DNA of 54,798 bases, taken from contig DAOOWV010000002.1 in assembly GCA_035371485.1 (NCBI GenBank), positions 1-54,798 of the forward strand, read 5' to 3'. This DNA comes from DAOOWV01 sp035371485 (GTDB lineage Bacteria; Patescibacteriota; Dojkabacteria; JAFGLO01). The position numbers were made by a program, and so were the translations under genes. Below the pieces are notes generated by a model that saw nothing but the letters and a program-made list of their open reading frames with translations, was not told the origin of the DNA and did no database searches. Of the stretch, positions 24,955 through 33,770 are shown piece after piece. How positions within the stretch are numbered: the stretch's first letter is position 1; each line of letters begins with the position of its first letter.

Positions 24955-25528
24955 TTGACAAGCAAACTTTAATTAAATCCTCAACAGAATCATTTAATAA
25001 TTTTTGAACCTCTATGTTTTTTATCATTTTATTGACTTCAAACTCCCCAAAGCCCAAACTTTTCATCGCATTTTTTAGCTCATTTATCTTTTCATTATCT
25101 GCACCACTTGAATCTATTGTTACTAATTTCCCAGCTAATTCAACAATTATTCTTTGTGCTCCTTTCTTCCCTACTCCTTTTACCGCACATAGTCTCGACA
25201 CATCACCGGCCTCAGTTATAGTAACAAACTCTTCAAAAGGATAGCTGTTCATTATATCAAGTGCTGTTGTTGGTCCAACTCCAGATACTGTCAATAATTT
25301 CTCAAAATACATAACATCATTCAAATCAATAAATCCAAATAATTCCTCTTTATTTTCACGAATATGATGATAAAGATTTAATTCGACTTCAGAATTTATT
25401 GGCGAACTGTCCAAATCTCTAAAAAGCATAAAAACGGCATATCCCACCCCAGAATTAGTTGCCACAACAGAGAAATTTCTTCCCTTTCTTATTATATTTC
25501 CTTTTATCCAAGCATACACTTTTTTCAA
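24947..25528 (-). CDS. ruvA: Holliday junction-binding protein RuvA
   Basis: 193 residues. The N-terminal OB domain ends in 'ENKEELFGFIDLNDVMYFEKLL', followed by helix-hairpin-helix elements 'VSGVGPTTALDIM' and 'VKGVGKKGAQRIIVEL' and a C-terminal domain III ('ELKNAMKSLGF') that contacts RuvB. Length is normal. It lies downstream of ruvC by 62 bp, a gap that carries short AT-rich repeats, and overlaps ruvB. Confidence 0.95.
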   Translation of the reverse strand: MKKVYAWIKGNIIRKGRNFSVVATNSGVGYAVFMLFRDLDSSPINSEVELNLYHHIRENKEELFGFIDLNDVMYFEKLLTVSGVGPTTALDIMNSYPFEEFVTITEAGDVSRLCAVKGVGKKGAQRIIVELAGKLVTIDSSGADNEKINELKNAMKSLGFGEFEVNKMIKNIEVQKLLNDSVEDLIKVCLSNV

Positions 25529-25590
25529 TTAACAATTAATAACTAATAATTAACAAATGATTATTAGTCCGTTCACTTTTAACTCATTAA

Positions 25591-26070
25591 CTAGTCCCTA
25601 TTGTACCCTCTAGCAGTAATATAAGCAATTGCCAGCGCATCTGCATGATCATCAGGTTGAGGAATAAAATCTAGGTTAAGAACAAGTTTTACAACTGCTT
25701 GTATTTGTTCTTTACTGGAGTTTCCATACCCCGTAACCATCATCTTCATTTCATTTGGGGTATATTCAATAATCGGGATATCATATTTACCTCCTATCAT
25801 CAGGACAACTCCCCTTGCTTCTCCTGTAATAATTGCATTCTTTACATTTTTGGCGAAAAATACCTTTTCTAAACCGATAAGTTTTATTTTATACTTTAAA
25901 ATTATCTTTTCTAATTCAGTAAAAATCTCCCAATATCTTATAGAATTTTCAACTCCTGATTTTGTTGTTATACATCCTCCATCAACCCATACTACATTAT
26001 TATCCTTATCCAGTTTAACGACTCCCCATCCCATTCTTGAAATACCTGGATCAATTCCTAAAATATACAC
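25591..26070 (-). CDS. ruvC: Holliday junction resolvase RuvC
   Basis: 159 residues, RNase H fold: 'ILGIDPGISRMGWGVV' (first Asp), 'LIGLEKVFF' (Glu) and 'DDHADALAIA' (the last acidic pair) form the two-metal active site. It cuts Holliday junctions made mobile by RuvAB. It sits between yebC and ruvA in the common yebC-ruvC-ruvA-ruvB order. Confidence 0.95.
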   Translation of the reverse strand: MYILGIDPGISRMGWGVVKLDKDNNVVWVDGGCITTKSGVENSIRYWEIFTELEKIILKYKIKLIGLEKVFFAKNVKNAIITGEARGVVLMIGGKYDIPIIEYTPNEMKMMVTGYGNSSKEQIQAVVKLVLNLDFIPQPDDHADALAIAYITARGYNRD

Positions 26071-26107
26071 CTTTTTATAATTAATAGTTAATAGTTTAGC
26101 TCAAAAA

Positions 26108-26836
26108 TTATTCTCTGTCCTCCAAAATGGCATTGTGCCAAACATTCAAGACATCATCTAAATCCTCGATTTCATCAATCAATTTAATGAAAGAATCTTT
26201 ATCATTTACTTCAACGCCTTCTTTAGATTTATAAACTAAGCCTGCCGAAACCACTTCTATTCCTAACTTTTCTATTTCCTCTCGAACCTTTTGTACCTTA
26301 TCAGGCTGGGACGTTATAGTTAATCCCTCATCAAATTCTTCAATATCAACTACACCAATAATGTCCAAAAGTTTCTCAAATTTTTCATCAGTTGTATTTA
26401 TATTGATAATTTTTATCTCACCCACTCTATTAAACTGCCAAAGCACAGAACCACTTGAAGATAATTCCGCTCCATTTTTCCTCAAAGCCATTCTTAATTC
26501 AGCAACAGTTCTATTTTTATTATCTGTCAAACATTCAATTAGTAAAGCTACCCCACCAGAAAAATAGCCTTCATATAGTATTCTTTCGAGTGTACCATCT
26601 TTTCCACTTCCTAAACCTTTTGCAATTGCATTTTCAATACTTGATAATGGCATTTTAGCAAATTTAGCTCTATCGACAACAGATCTTAATTGATAATTGA
26701 AATTTACATCTCCACCCCCACCTTCTTTTACAGCAAGGGAAATTTCTTTAGATAATTTGGAAAAACTTTTTCCCTTCTGTGCATCATTTGCTTCTTTTTT
26801 ATGTTTTATTTTTGACCACTTCGAATGTCCTGACAT
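26108..26836 (-). CDS. yebC: YebC/TACO1-family protein
   Basis: 242 residues from the ATG at 26836. An in-frame ATG two codons upstream is possible, but 'MSGHSKWSKIKHKK' is the usual family start. Family blocks 'NFNYQLRSVVDRAKFAKMP', 'IENAIAKGLGSG' and 'GNMIYVV'-free acidic C-terminal segments are as expected; 'LRKNGAELSSSGSVLWQF' is diagnostic. The family has roles in translation of difficult proline-rich stretches and, in some species, transcription. Its location upstream of ruvC is a very common bacterial arrangement. Confidence 0.94.
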   Translation of the reverse strand: MSGHSKWSKIKHKKEANDAQKGKSFSKLSKEISLAVKEGGGGDVNFNYQLRSVVDRAKFAKMPLSSIENAIAKGLGSGKDGTLERILYEGYFSGGVALLIECLTDNKNRTVAELRMALRKNGAELSSSGSVLWQFNRVGEIKIININTTDEKFEKLLDIIGVVDIEEFDEGLTITSQPDKVQKVREEIEKLGIEVVSAGLVYKSKEGVEVNDKDSFIKLIDEIEDLDDVLNVWHNAILEDRE

Positions 26837-26857
26837 TTTCAAAACAATTAATTAATT

Positions 26858-27940
26858 CTATAACTGTTTTTCACACAGTACTATCACAATATCTCCCGTT
26901 GCAACAAATTCAGGACGATTATATATCATTTTTATGTTATTTCCAAATCTTTTATCTATTATTTCTACAACCTCGGTTAAGCTTTCTTTATATTTTTCTT
27001 GGTCTACAACATAGATCATGTTTCCCGAACAACTTTCTAAAACCATCAAAGGTGCGTTTTCAGCCCTAACAACAACAAGCCCTAAATTCTTAAACCATCG
27101 AGATAACCTCATACCCTCACCAGTAATATTTGAGGCATTATATATCTCAATCTGAGCCTGTTCCAACAATAAATTTTCATAAATTTCAAGCGATCGTAAT
27201 AAGTCGTTCCATTGTTCAGTTTCCACGTATTCATAAACACGCCCTGCTTCAATATCCTCTCCATCACCCATTGGACTTATTTTCTTTTCTATGACATTAT
27301 ATTCATTTAACTTATTTCGCAATGAAACAACTTGTGATGGTGAGGCTGTTGAATAAATTTGACCAGTAACTTTTTTGATTTCGGATCCATTAACTAATAC
27401 ATTTTTCCAATTCAAATCAAATACTGCATCATTAAGAGTATTAATTTCTAACTTATCGCGAGAATATACTATTGGGGGTATAATTATTACTTGATCAATT
27501 CTATATGACATTATTTCTTCAACATACCATTTTATTGATTCAAGATAATTATTTGATTCATTAATAGTTGAAGATCTTATCAAAATATCACTAACCCTTA
27601 TAACGTTTCTTTTATTATATTTCGTATTATCCTCAAGTAAAAGATCTTTATCTAAATTAATTTCATATACCCTTTTAAAACTATCAGACACTAGAACTAT
27701 TCTTAATTTTTCTATTAAGGCTACTTCCAACTCGGGATTATTTACTTCTACAAATAACCAAGCTTGTTCTTTTGTACTTATGTTTTCACACAAATATTTC
27801 TGTGAAAACTCGAATTTAAAAGTCTTAAACTTAATATAATTATATAAAATAACAAAAAATAAACTCAAGGTAGCGATGAGTAATATATACTTCACTATTT
27901 TTATTAATGAGGGTCTTTTCATAGTGTTCAATCGTACCAT
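26858..27940 (-). CDS. Membrane-anchored protein with LytR_C-like domain
   Basis: 360 residues. A single TM helix lies at about 15-35, with the rest outside. The C-terminal 100 residues ('IEIYNASNITGEGMRLSRWF' to 'GDIVIVLC') match the LytR_C pattern found at the C-terminus of LytR-CpsA-Psr cell-wall proteins and in stand-alone CPR envelope proteins. No LCP catalytic domain is present. A role in cell-envelope assembly is inferred. It lies 16-22 bp upstream of yebC on the same strand; a second in-frame ATG (MKRPSL) is an alternative start. Confidence 0.65.
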   Translation of the reverse strand: MVRLNTMKRPSLIKIVKYILLIATLSLFFVILYNYIKFKTFKFEFSQKYLCENISTKEQAWLFVEVNNPELEVALIEKLRIVLVSDSFKRVYEINLDKDLLLEDNTKYNKRNVIRVSDILIRSSTINESNNYLESIKWYVEEIMSYRIDQVIIIPPIVYSRDKLEINTLNDAVFDLNWKNVLVNGSEIKKVTGQIYSTASPSQVVSLRNKLNEYNVIEKKISPMGDGEDIEAGRVYEYVETEQWNDLLRSLEIYENLLLEQAQIEIYNASNITGEGMRLSRWFKNLGLVVVRAENAPLMVLESCSGNMIYVVDQEKYKESLTEVVEIIDKRFGNNIKMIYNRPEFVATGDIVIVLCEKQL

Positions 27941-28283
27941 CCAAGATAAGTTTTTGCAATTCTCAACCTAATTTCTTATTAATTATATCACATACCAACA
28001 TCATTTGTTTCAACACAATCTTAATTTTCAAAGAAAACACGCCACTTCACATTTTACATTAATTTTACTAAAAGAATCACCACACAACACAATGTTCACA
28101 AACGTAACACACAAACCTTTTTGTAATCTATTGCCTTTTATCAAACATTTTCATCCAAATTCTTTTTGCGTTGATTAGAAAAACACTTCCCACCCGGAAC
28201 GTAACTTAATCGTAACATAAAACCAGACTCTGTTTTCGTTCGGCCACAAAAATACGAAAAAGAAAGCAACAATACTATATCGT
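27941..28283. other. Gap without a recognised feature
   Basis: About 340 bp between the LytR_C-like gene and the pseudouridine synthase gene. It has mixed composition with no tRNA, no convincing hairpin and no supported reading frame on either strand. It probably holds the promoter of the LytR_C-yebC-ruv operon, but I see no clear consensus. Confidence 0.5.
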
Positions 28284-29411
28284 TCACTTGTTTGGATGAA
28301 AATAAGCTCTAATTTTAACGGAATGCAAGCCAGTTGTTGGTCCACCATCTTCAACTGTTTCAAAACTACCATATTCATTAATTACCATTTTTTGTTCAGC
28401 AACCAAATATTGAGTAGGAATTTCTAAATACATCGCAAAAGAGTGTAGAAACATCCCCTCACCATCTCTTAAACCGTTTTTGCCGTATATAGGATCATTA
28501 AATATAGGAAACCCTATTTCCTTAAGAGTAGCTCTTATTTGATGAGTACGTCCGGTAACTAATTTAATTAAAAAAATCACCTTGTTTTCACCACGATACA
28601 TTGGAATTAACTCAAGCACCGCTGATTTGGCACGACTTGAAAAAGAAATATTTCTTTTTTCAAGTACAAAACGAAAAGAATCCCTCCCTTTTCTAAAAAT
28701 AAAACCATTAATTAAGTAATGGTTTTTATTTATTACTTTCACTCCTTCAATCGTTTTATTATTAAATTCAAGGTTATTATATTGTGAAGGATCAAATTCT
28801 TTAGTAATTTGTGAAAACATATCAGTAATGTTCTTACATACGTCAATATTTTTTACGTCGATGTAGTTATTATTGAGGTTACTAATTTCTGACAAAGCAA
28901 GATAATATTTACTGATTCTTCTCTTCTCAAAAAGTAATGCTAAATAGTCTGTAAGTAATCTATTTTTGGATACAATAACAATTCCGCTAGTATCTTTATC
29001 TAAACGATGAACAACACCCAAATCTCTATAACTTGTATTTTCTGAATATTTCTTATTTGGAAAAACATTCTGAATTAAAGTTCCTGTATAAACACCTGCG
29101 CCTGGATGCATAACCATACCAACTTTTTTATTTAATACAGTAAAGTTTGAATTCTCATAAATAATGTTTAACTTTGATTTATTATTCTCACTAGAATTTT
29201 GATTATTAAAAGGAAAAAGCAATTTATTCAAAATTACAAAATCAAATTGAATTTCTTCATTACCCTCAAGTAAGTGCGAAGGCTTAGAAATCTTAACTTT
29301 ATTAACCTTTACTCCACCATTCTTAATATAATTAATAACAGCTTCCCTACTAATTTCCTTTGTTTGCAATTTTTCCTTCAATATAGGAAGAATATACTTA
29401 TCAGCTCTCAT
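28284..29411 (-). CDS. RluA-family pseudouridine synthase
   Basis: 375 residues. An N-terminal S4 RNA-binding domain (about 17-55, 'ISREAVINYIKNGGVKVNKVK') precedes the catalytic domain with 'VVHRLDKDTSGIVIVSKN' (the catalytic Asp in HRLDKDTSG) and 'VTGRTHQIRATLKEIGFPI'. It isomerises uridines in rRNA (RluD/RluC-type targets) or tRNA. It is somewhat longer than usual (300-330) because of an insertion of about 60 residues around 'DVCKNITDMFSQITKEFD'. Its ATG abuts the stop of the membrane protein upstream, so the pair is coupled. Confidence 0.9.
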   Translation of the reverse strand: MRADKYILPILKEKLQTKEISREAVINYIKNGGVKVNKVKISKPSHLLEGNEEIQFDFVILNKLLFPFNNQNSSENNKSKLNIIYENSNFTVLNKKVGMVMHPGAGVYTGTLIQNVFPNKKYSENTSYRDLGVVHRLDKDTSGIVIVSKNRLLTDYLALLFEKRRISKYYLALSEISNLNNNYIDVKNIDVCKNITDMFSQITKEFDPSQYNNLEFNNKTIEGVKVINKNHYLINGFIFRKGRDSFRFVLEKRNISFSSRAKSAVLELIPMYRGENKVIFLIKLVTGRTHQIRATLKEIGFPIFNDPIYGKNGLRDGEGMFLHSFAMYLEIPTQYLVAEQKMVINEYGSFETVEDGGPTTGLHSVKIRAYFHPNK

Positions 29412-30176
29412 TTATTTCCAATCCTTCATTCTAATATCTACTGGGGTACTATCATCCTTAATTTTACTTACTTCAACAATTAAAAAGATGTTCCAAACAA
29501 CAAATGCTATTAGAAATACAAATATATAAATGAAATCAAGGTGTTCAATATTAAAAATATAAGTCAATATAGCTAAAATAAAAAACAAAAACAAGTTCGA
29601 AATCTGAATATAACGGATTCTTGGCCTATTTTTTCTATTTACAATAGTATAAATAACGTAAGAGACGAGTAAAAGAAATACACATACAAGTATAACAATA
29701 AATCCTATACTCATAGAACTTCTGTTCCACCATGATAATATTCCCATATATAATAAAAGCCAACACATAAAAAATCTGTTAAAAAAATATAGAGATTTTC
29801 TTAATGAAAATTGATATTTCTTTTTAGAAAAACTGACATGTAATAACATCGTAACCATAAGAAGCCACACCAATTCTGTTCCATCCCACAAGTTAATAAA
29901 TTTGTAAGGGAAGAAATTAAACATTTCATTTACTGGAGATCTTATTGAAAATCGCCATTCAATTGCCCCATAATTTCCCAGATGAAATAAGATATAAAGA
30001 GTTCTTCCAATTATTAAAGCAATCAAAAATGAAAAAAGAAGACTATCAAGATATTGATATTTCCTAACATTCTTTGTATTTGTAAATCCAACATATAAAA
30101 CAATAAATGAGAAAAAAAACGCAACAGCCAATGAAATAAGAAGTGCAGAAAAATCTCTACCTCCGACAAAAATCAT
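29412..30176 (-). CDS. Integral membrane protein, possibly degenerate Lgt-like
   Basis: 254 residues with about seven TM helices. 'SFLIALIIGRTLYILFHLG' and 'FINLWDGTELVW' recall the second helix and the 'W.GG.SFHGG' region of prolipoprotein diacylglyceryl transferase, but the conserved Gly and His residues of that active site are absent. It may be a catalytically dead paralogue or only share topology. It is followed immediately by the pseudouridine synthase gene and preceded by the zinc-ribbon membrane gene 25 bp upstream. Confidence 0.5.
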   Translation of the reverse strand: MIFVGGRDFSALLISLAVAFFFSFIVLYVGFTNTKNVRKYQYLDSLLFSFLIALIIGRTLYILFHLGNYGAIEWRFSIRSPVNEMFNFFPYKFINLWDGTELVWLLMVTMLLHVSFSKKKYQFSLRKSLYFFNRFFMCWLLLYMGILSWWNRSSMSIGFIVILVCVFLLLVSYVIYTIVNRKNRPRIRYIQISNLFLFFILAILTYIFNIEHLDFIYIFVFLIAFVVWNIFLIVEVSKIKDDSTPVDIRMKDWK

Positions 30177-30201
30177 AAAAAAAAGAATTAACTAAACTAC
30201 G

Positions 30202-30912
30202 TCACTTTTTCTTTCCAATACTAGAAAACATCTTCTTCATTTCTTCAACTCCACTCTTTAATCGCTGTTTAAACTTTTCAAAGTTACTTTTTAACTCTTG
30301 CCACATTTTCTTAAACGGTTCTTTAATAAGAATCCTTTTTCTTTCAAGCTTAGAAGTATTTTTTACCTTTTTTACATCATTATTTGCTACAGATGGGATA
30401 GACTTTTCTGTTTCCACTGTTATTTTGTTTTCATTTTTTTTCACTTCAGATTGATCTTCAGGTACAAAAGAATACCCGCATTGTGAACAAAAAGAATTGT
30501 AGTATGGAGAATATGTTCCACATTTAGGACATTGTTTCCTTAGTTTAGATCCACAATATCTGCAAAATATATTTTCAGACTCATTAATTTTTTTACAGTT
30601 ATAACATTCCATTACTGAAAGAGATTCAGAAAATAAAGCTTTTTTCTCTAAATCTATATAATACTTCTCATCAAGGGAATATTTGTTTCTTAAAACCAAA
30701 TACAAAAATAGTCCAATTAAGGGGACCATCCCTATTAAAGTCAATAGTACAATACTCCAGAACTCTTTATACCTTCTACCAGCATCAATTCTAATCCAAA
30801 TTGCAACTAGAATCCATTGTAAAAAAAGTAAAGCAAAGACATAAAACGCAACAACATATATATTCTCAGCTACCCATTCAATACTACTTACGATTATTTT
30901 TTCGTCAATCAT
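30202..30912 (-). CDS. Two-TM protein with double zinc ribbon
   Basis: 236 residues. Two N-terminal TM helices (about 18-36 and 50-70) with a 'GMVPLIGLFLYLVLR' pattern like the PLDc_N module are followed by a double zinc ribbon (about 102-148: CYNC, CRYC, CPKC, CSQC) and a long basic C-terminal tail (about 175-236) likely to be helical. It is probably a membrane-tethered cytoplasmic adaptor that may bind nucleic acid through the basic tail. Function is unknown. Confidence 0.65.
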   Translation of the reverse strand: MIDEKIIVSSIEWVAENIYVVAFYVFALLFLQWILVAIWIRIDAGRRYKEFWSIVLLTLIGMVPLIGLFLYLVLRNKYSLDEKYYIDLEKKALFSESLSVMECYNCKKINESENIFCRYCGSKLRKQCPKCGTYSPYYNSFCSQCGYSFVPEDQSEVKKNENKITVETEKSIPSVANNDVKKVKNTSKLERKRILIKEPFKKMWQELKSNFEKFKQRLKSGVEEMKKMFSSIGKKK

Positions 30913-31040
30913 TTTATTATTTTATAACTAAAATGTTTTACCAGTAATCACTTTTCGTTCTAAAACAACTCTATTCTAAAAAAAACAATTCCCTGTCGTT
31001 GCTAAAGCTTCAACAGACAAGCCGGCTTGAACGAATTAAC

Positions 31041-31071
31041 TTTTCACCTTTCACTTTTCATTTTTCACTTG
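31041..31071 (-). repeat. Heptamer tandem repeat (TTTCACT type)
   Basis: Four to five degenerate 7-bp units (TTTCACC/TTTCACT/TTTCATT) lie downstream of the tRNA-Leu envelope. They share an exact 17-mer with the intragenic array at 9285. Confidence 0.65.
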
Positions 31072-31449
31072 TAATCTGCCGAAGGAGCTCGCACCTTACA
31101 CGAGCTGAACACGAGTTATGTTAACTCGTAATTCTAAAGAAACGATTCCCTCATTCGGCAACCTCTTTTTCTCAACTCAATAATCTGCCGAAGGAGGGAA
31201 TCGAACCCTCACCCACTTGCGTGGACGGGATTTTGAGTCCCGCGTGTATACCAATTCCACCACTTCGGCGTGGTTTATTTATTTATTTGTTACGCCTTTG
31301 TGGTGAAAATTTAAGGTGTATACCCTGCCTTGACTTACGTTTCGGCAGATTCACAACCATGTTAGCAACTTCGTTGCTACAGGGTTGGAACAATTCCACC
31401 ACTCCCGCCTGCCTGTCCTTAATTACAATTGTCTGGCGGGCAGGTCGGC
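31072..31449 (-). other. Hairpin-interrupted tRNA-Leu-like envelope around an intact tRNA
   Basis: On the minus strand the outer copy begins GCCGA (31449-31445). A 41-nt GC-rich palindromic insert follows (31444-31404). Next is AGTGGTGGAATTG (31403-31391), then a 67-nt two-hairpin insert (31390-31324: TAGCAAC/GTTGCTA and CTGCC/GGCAG stems), then GTATACAC (31323-31316). Together these equal the first 26 tRNA-Leu bases. After the intact tRNA come GCCGAATGAGGG (31159-31148), two hairpins (ACGAG/CTCGT, AGCTCG/CGAGCT) and an acceptor end. The plus-strand 16-mer TAATCTGCCGAAGGAG at 31072-31087 is identical to 31181-31196. Fragments of the tRNA 3' end also occur in the opposite orientation (31143-31160 and 31340-31350). 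Confidence 0.6.
31186..31269 (-). tRNA. tRNA-Leu (anticodon CAA)
   Basis: Complete class II tRNA: acceptor GCCGAAG/CTTCGGC, D-arm, anticodon stem CGGGA/TCCCG with loop CTCAAAA (anticodon CAA, reading TTG), a short variable arm (CCAC/GTGG), T-arm GAGGG-TTCGATT-CCCTC, discriminator A. CCA is not encoded. It is enclosed by an interrupted copy of itself. Confidence 0.93.
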
Positions 31450-31458
31450 CCTCAATAA

Positions 31459-31486
31459 ATAATAATTAATACCCACCCTCTATCAA
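31459..31486 (-). promoter_or_regulatory. Putative promoter upstream of the tRNA-Leu envelope
   Basis: On the minus strand TTGATA (31486-31481), a 16-bp spacer and TATTAT (31464-31459) end about 10 bp before the outer tRNA-like 5' end at 31449. No comparable promoter is seen directly upstream of the inner tRNA, so the transcript probably begins at the envelope. Confidence 0.4.
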
Positions 31487-31547
31487 TTCTTACATATCAA
31501 CTATCACTTATCATGTAATTATTTACAAAGGATTTTACCACATTCCG

Positions 31548-32858
31548 TTAATTTTTGTATATATTCTTGAAACTTGCAAGTTCCTTTACAAAAGCCACTT
31601 CAACTTCACCTATTGGACCATTTCTGTGCTTAGCAACAATAATATCTGCAATTCCTTTTTTTTCAGTATCTGGAACATAAAGTTCTTCTCTATGAATAAA
31701 CATTACAACATCAGCATCCTGTTCAATTGATCCTGAATCACGTAAATCTGAAAGCTGTGGTCTTCGGTCACTTCTTGATTCGACCCCTCTTGAAAGCTGA
31801 GATAACGCAACAACTGGTACTGAAAGTTCCCTAGCAAGATTTTTAAGCCCCATTGATACTTCAGCAATCTCCTGAACTCTATTTTCTAAACCTCTACTTC
31901 GTAAAAGCTGTAAATAGTCAACAACTATAAAATCTACTCCTACCTCAGAATGCAATCTTCTCGCTTTTGCCCTAAGTTCCATGACAGACTGTCCAGGTTT
32001 ATCGTCAATATATATTGATGCATCAGCCAATCTACCAAAAGCATTTCCCAATTTCTGAAACATCTCATCAGATAATTTCCCTGTATGCAAATCCCACATA
32101 CTAACTTCCGCCAACATAGACAATAACCTATCAATAATCTGCATTCTTGACATTTCCAATGAAAAAATACCCACCTTCTTTTTTTGTTCTATTGATGCAT
32201 TAAGTGCAAACCCCAAAGCACACGCCGATTTACCAACTGAAGGACGTGCAGCTAAAATTACCAAATCTGAAGGCTGAAATCCTCCCAAAATTGCGTCTAA
32301 ACCCTTTAATCCTGACCTTATACCATCAAAATCTTTATTTTGATCAAGTTTCTCTGCTCGTTCATAAGCCTCTTTAAGGAGATCTTTAATGTGAATAAAT
32401 CTATCTCCAACTCTTTCTTGAGATATTGAAAACAGTCCTTGTTCGGCTTCATCCAGTACAACTGCAACTTCTTTATTCTCTTCAAAAGCCAATTCTTCAA
32501 TTTTGGATGCTGCAGATATCAATTTTCTTCTTATACTAAGCTCTTTAACGATCGTTGCATATTCCTGAGCATGAGCTGCAGTAGGAACTGAACTAGCAAC
32601 TTCACTTAAGTATTCAACTCCTCCAATAGCTTTTAACTGTTTACGCTTTCTTAAATGGTCCGCAAGCGTCATTATATCAATAGAAATTCCTTGATCCAAC
32701 AAATCAATTATACTCTCATAAATTGTTCTATGTCTGCTATCATACCAGTGTTCCGGAAGTAATATTTCAGCAGCAGTCAAAATTGCATCTTTATCAAGCA
32801 AAAATGATCCAATTAAGGAAGCTTCAATTTCTACGTTATGTGGAGGAATTTTATCCAT
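31548..32858 (-). CDS. dnaB: Replicative DNA helicase DnaB
   Basis: 436 residues. An N-terminal helical domain ('PPHNVEIEASLIGSFLLDKDAI') and a RecA-type motor follow: Walker A 'AARPSVGKSA', H1a 'GIFSLEMSR', Walker B 'FIVVDYLQLL', H3 'ALSQLSRGVESR' and the 'GSIEQDADVVMFIHRE' Arg-finger region. It unwinds DNA at the fork as a hexamer. It belongs to the rpsF-ssb-rpsR-rplI-dnaB neighbourhood, here separated from rplI by about 4 kb of other genes. It lies 4 bp after the MBL-like gene. Confidence 0.97.
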   Translation of the reverse strand: MDKIPPHNVEIEASLIGSFLLDKDAILTAAEILLPEHWYDSRHRTIYESIIDLLDQGISIDIMTLADHLRKRKQLKAIGGVEYLSEVASSVPTAAHAQEYATIVKELSIRRKLISAASKIEELAFEENKEVAVVLDEAEQGLFSISQERVGDRFIHIKDLLKEAYERAEKLDQNKDFDGIRSGLKGLDAILGGFQPSDLVILAARPSVGKSACALGFALNASIEQKKKVGIFSLEMSRMQIIDRLLSMLAEVSMWDLHTGKLSDEMFQKLGNAFGRLADASIYIDDKPGQSVMELRAKARRLHSEVGVDFIVVDYLQLLRSRGLENRVQEIAEVSMGLKNLARELSVPVVALSQLSRGVESRSDRRPQLSDLRDSGSIEQDADVVMFIHREELYVPDTEKKGIADIIVAKHRNGPIGEVEVAFVKELASFKNIYKN

Positions 32859-32862
32859 TATT

Positions 32863-33405
32863 TTATGATATTAAGAAGTAAAAACTCTTTTTGTCCTTAA
32901 TCTTAGCACTAATATCAACTTTTTTCACAGTACTTAGCTCTTTTCCCCTCGTAACTTCATTTATCCATGCAGGTACTTCTGTCCCCTCCCTCAGCAAGAA
33001 AACAATTGCTCCAGTATCGATTGAGTCTATTCTTTTTTTTATCGAATCCAAATCCACAATAGAATCAACTGGAATCACAAACACATCAATATCTGAAGAT
33101 ATTTTTCTAAAAGCATCATCAATATCTAAAGCATTATCAACAAATAAGACTTGTATTTCATCAAAATTTAAAAGATAAAAACATTCCTTTTCACCTTTAT
33201 TTCCAATTACAAGTACGTCACCTATTTCCCATTCTCCTTCACCTGAAATATGAAAACGTCCTTCTCTCTTAATAATTCCTTCTTCTTTCTCTGGAAATAA
33301 TACAACGGAGCTTTCACCAAATTCTTTACTTTCAGTAATTAGTCCCAATACGTTAATACCGTTTTTATTCATAATTACACCACTTGCAATCCTACTCAAC
33401 TTCAT
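32863..33405 (-). CDS. Degenerate MBL-fold (UlaG-like) protein
   Basis: 180 residues. 'FHISGEGEWEIGDVLVIG', 'EIQVLFVDNAL', 'DIDVFVIPVDSIVDLDSIKK' and 'GAIVFLLREGTE' follow the strand order of the second half of UlaG-like metallo-beta-lactamase-fold proteins ('GPGEYEI...', 'DVLLIPV', 'PKIVIPMHY'). The HxHxDH motif is absent, and the terminal metal His is not found. It is therefore a non-catalytic relative or only a structural look-alike. It lies directly upstream of dnaB in the same direction. Confidence 0.45.
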   Translation of the reverse strand: MKLSRIASGVIMNKNGINVLGLITESKEFGESSVVLFPEKEEGIIKREGRFHISGEGEWEIGDVLVIGNKGEKECFYLLNFDEIQVLFVDNALDIDDAFRKISSDIDVFVIPVDSIVDLDSIKKRIDSIDTGAIVFLLREGTEVPAWINEVTRGKELSTVKKVDISAKIKDKKSFYFLIS

Positions 33406-33479
33406 ACAAATATCACGTAAAATTATACCCTTGTATGATACATTAACTGACGATCGAATGCAAACTTTTCAGAAAGGGA

Positions 33480-33737
33480 CTATTTCATTATTTGAAAAGC
33501 CTTTTTAATCTCTTCGAGAATATTTTGCCTAACCTGTTCCTGTACAATTTCAACCTTTATACTTTGAATTGCAGATATTACCGCCTGTAACTGAACTAAA
33601 ACTTGATTTAATGGTTTTCCCTCATCAATCATTCTTTTAACAGCATCTAATTGACCACTAGCCCTACTAAACCTCTGCATAATTTTATCTTTTTCTTTTC
33701 CGTCAAATACAACCTCATTGTTTACTACATCGTCCAT
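33480..33737 (-). CDS. CsoR/RcnR-family repressor lacking canonical metal ligands
   Basis: 85 residues, all-helical DUF156 fold: 'RFSRASGQLDAVKRMIDEG', 'LNQVLVQLQAVISAIQSIKVEI' and 'QEQVRQNILEEI'. In copper-sensing CsoR the ligands are Cys in 'YCIDVL' and His-Cys in 'LRHCV'. Here these positions read PLNQVL and VRQNI, so no Cys/His ligands remain. It may sense another signal (some members sense sulfide, formaldehyde or nickel through other residues) or act as a constitutive DNA binder. A palindrome matching CsoR-type operators lies 34 bp upstream. Confidence 0.75.
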   Translation of the reverse strand: MDDVVNNEVVFDGKEKDKIMQRFSRASGQLDAVKRMIDEGKPLNQVLVQLQAVISAIQSIKVEIVQEQVRQNILEEIKKAFQIMK

Positions 33738-33770
33738 TTTATAAATTAATAATTAATATACCCAGCATTT

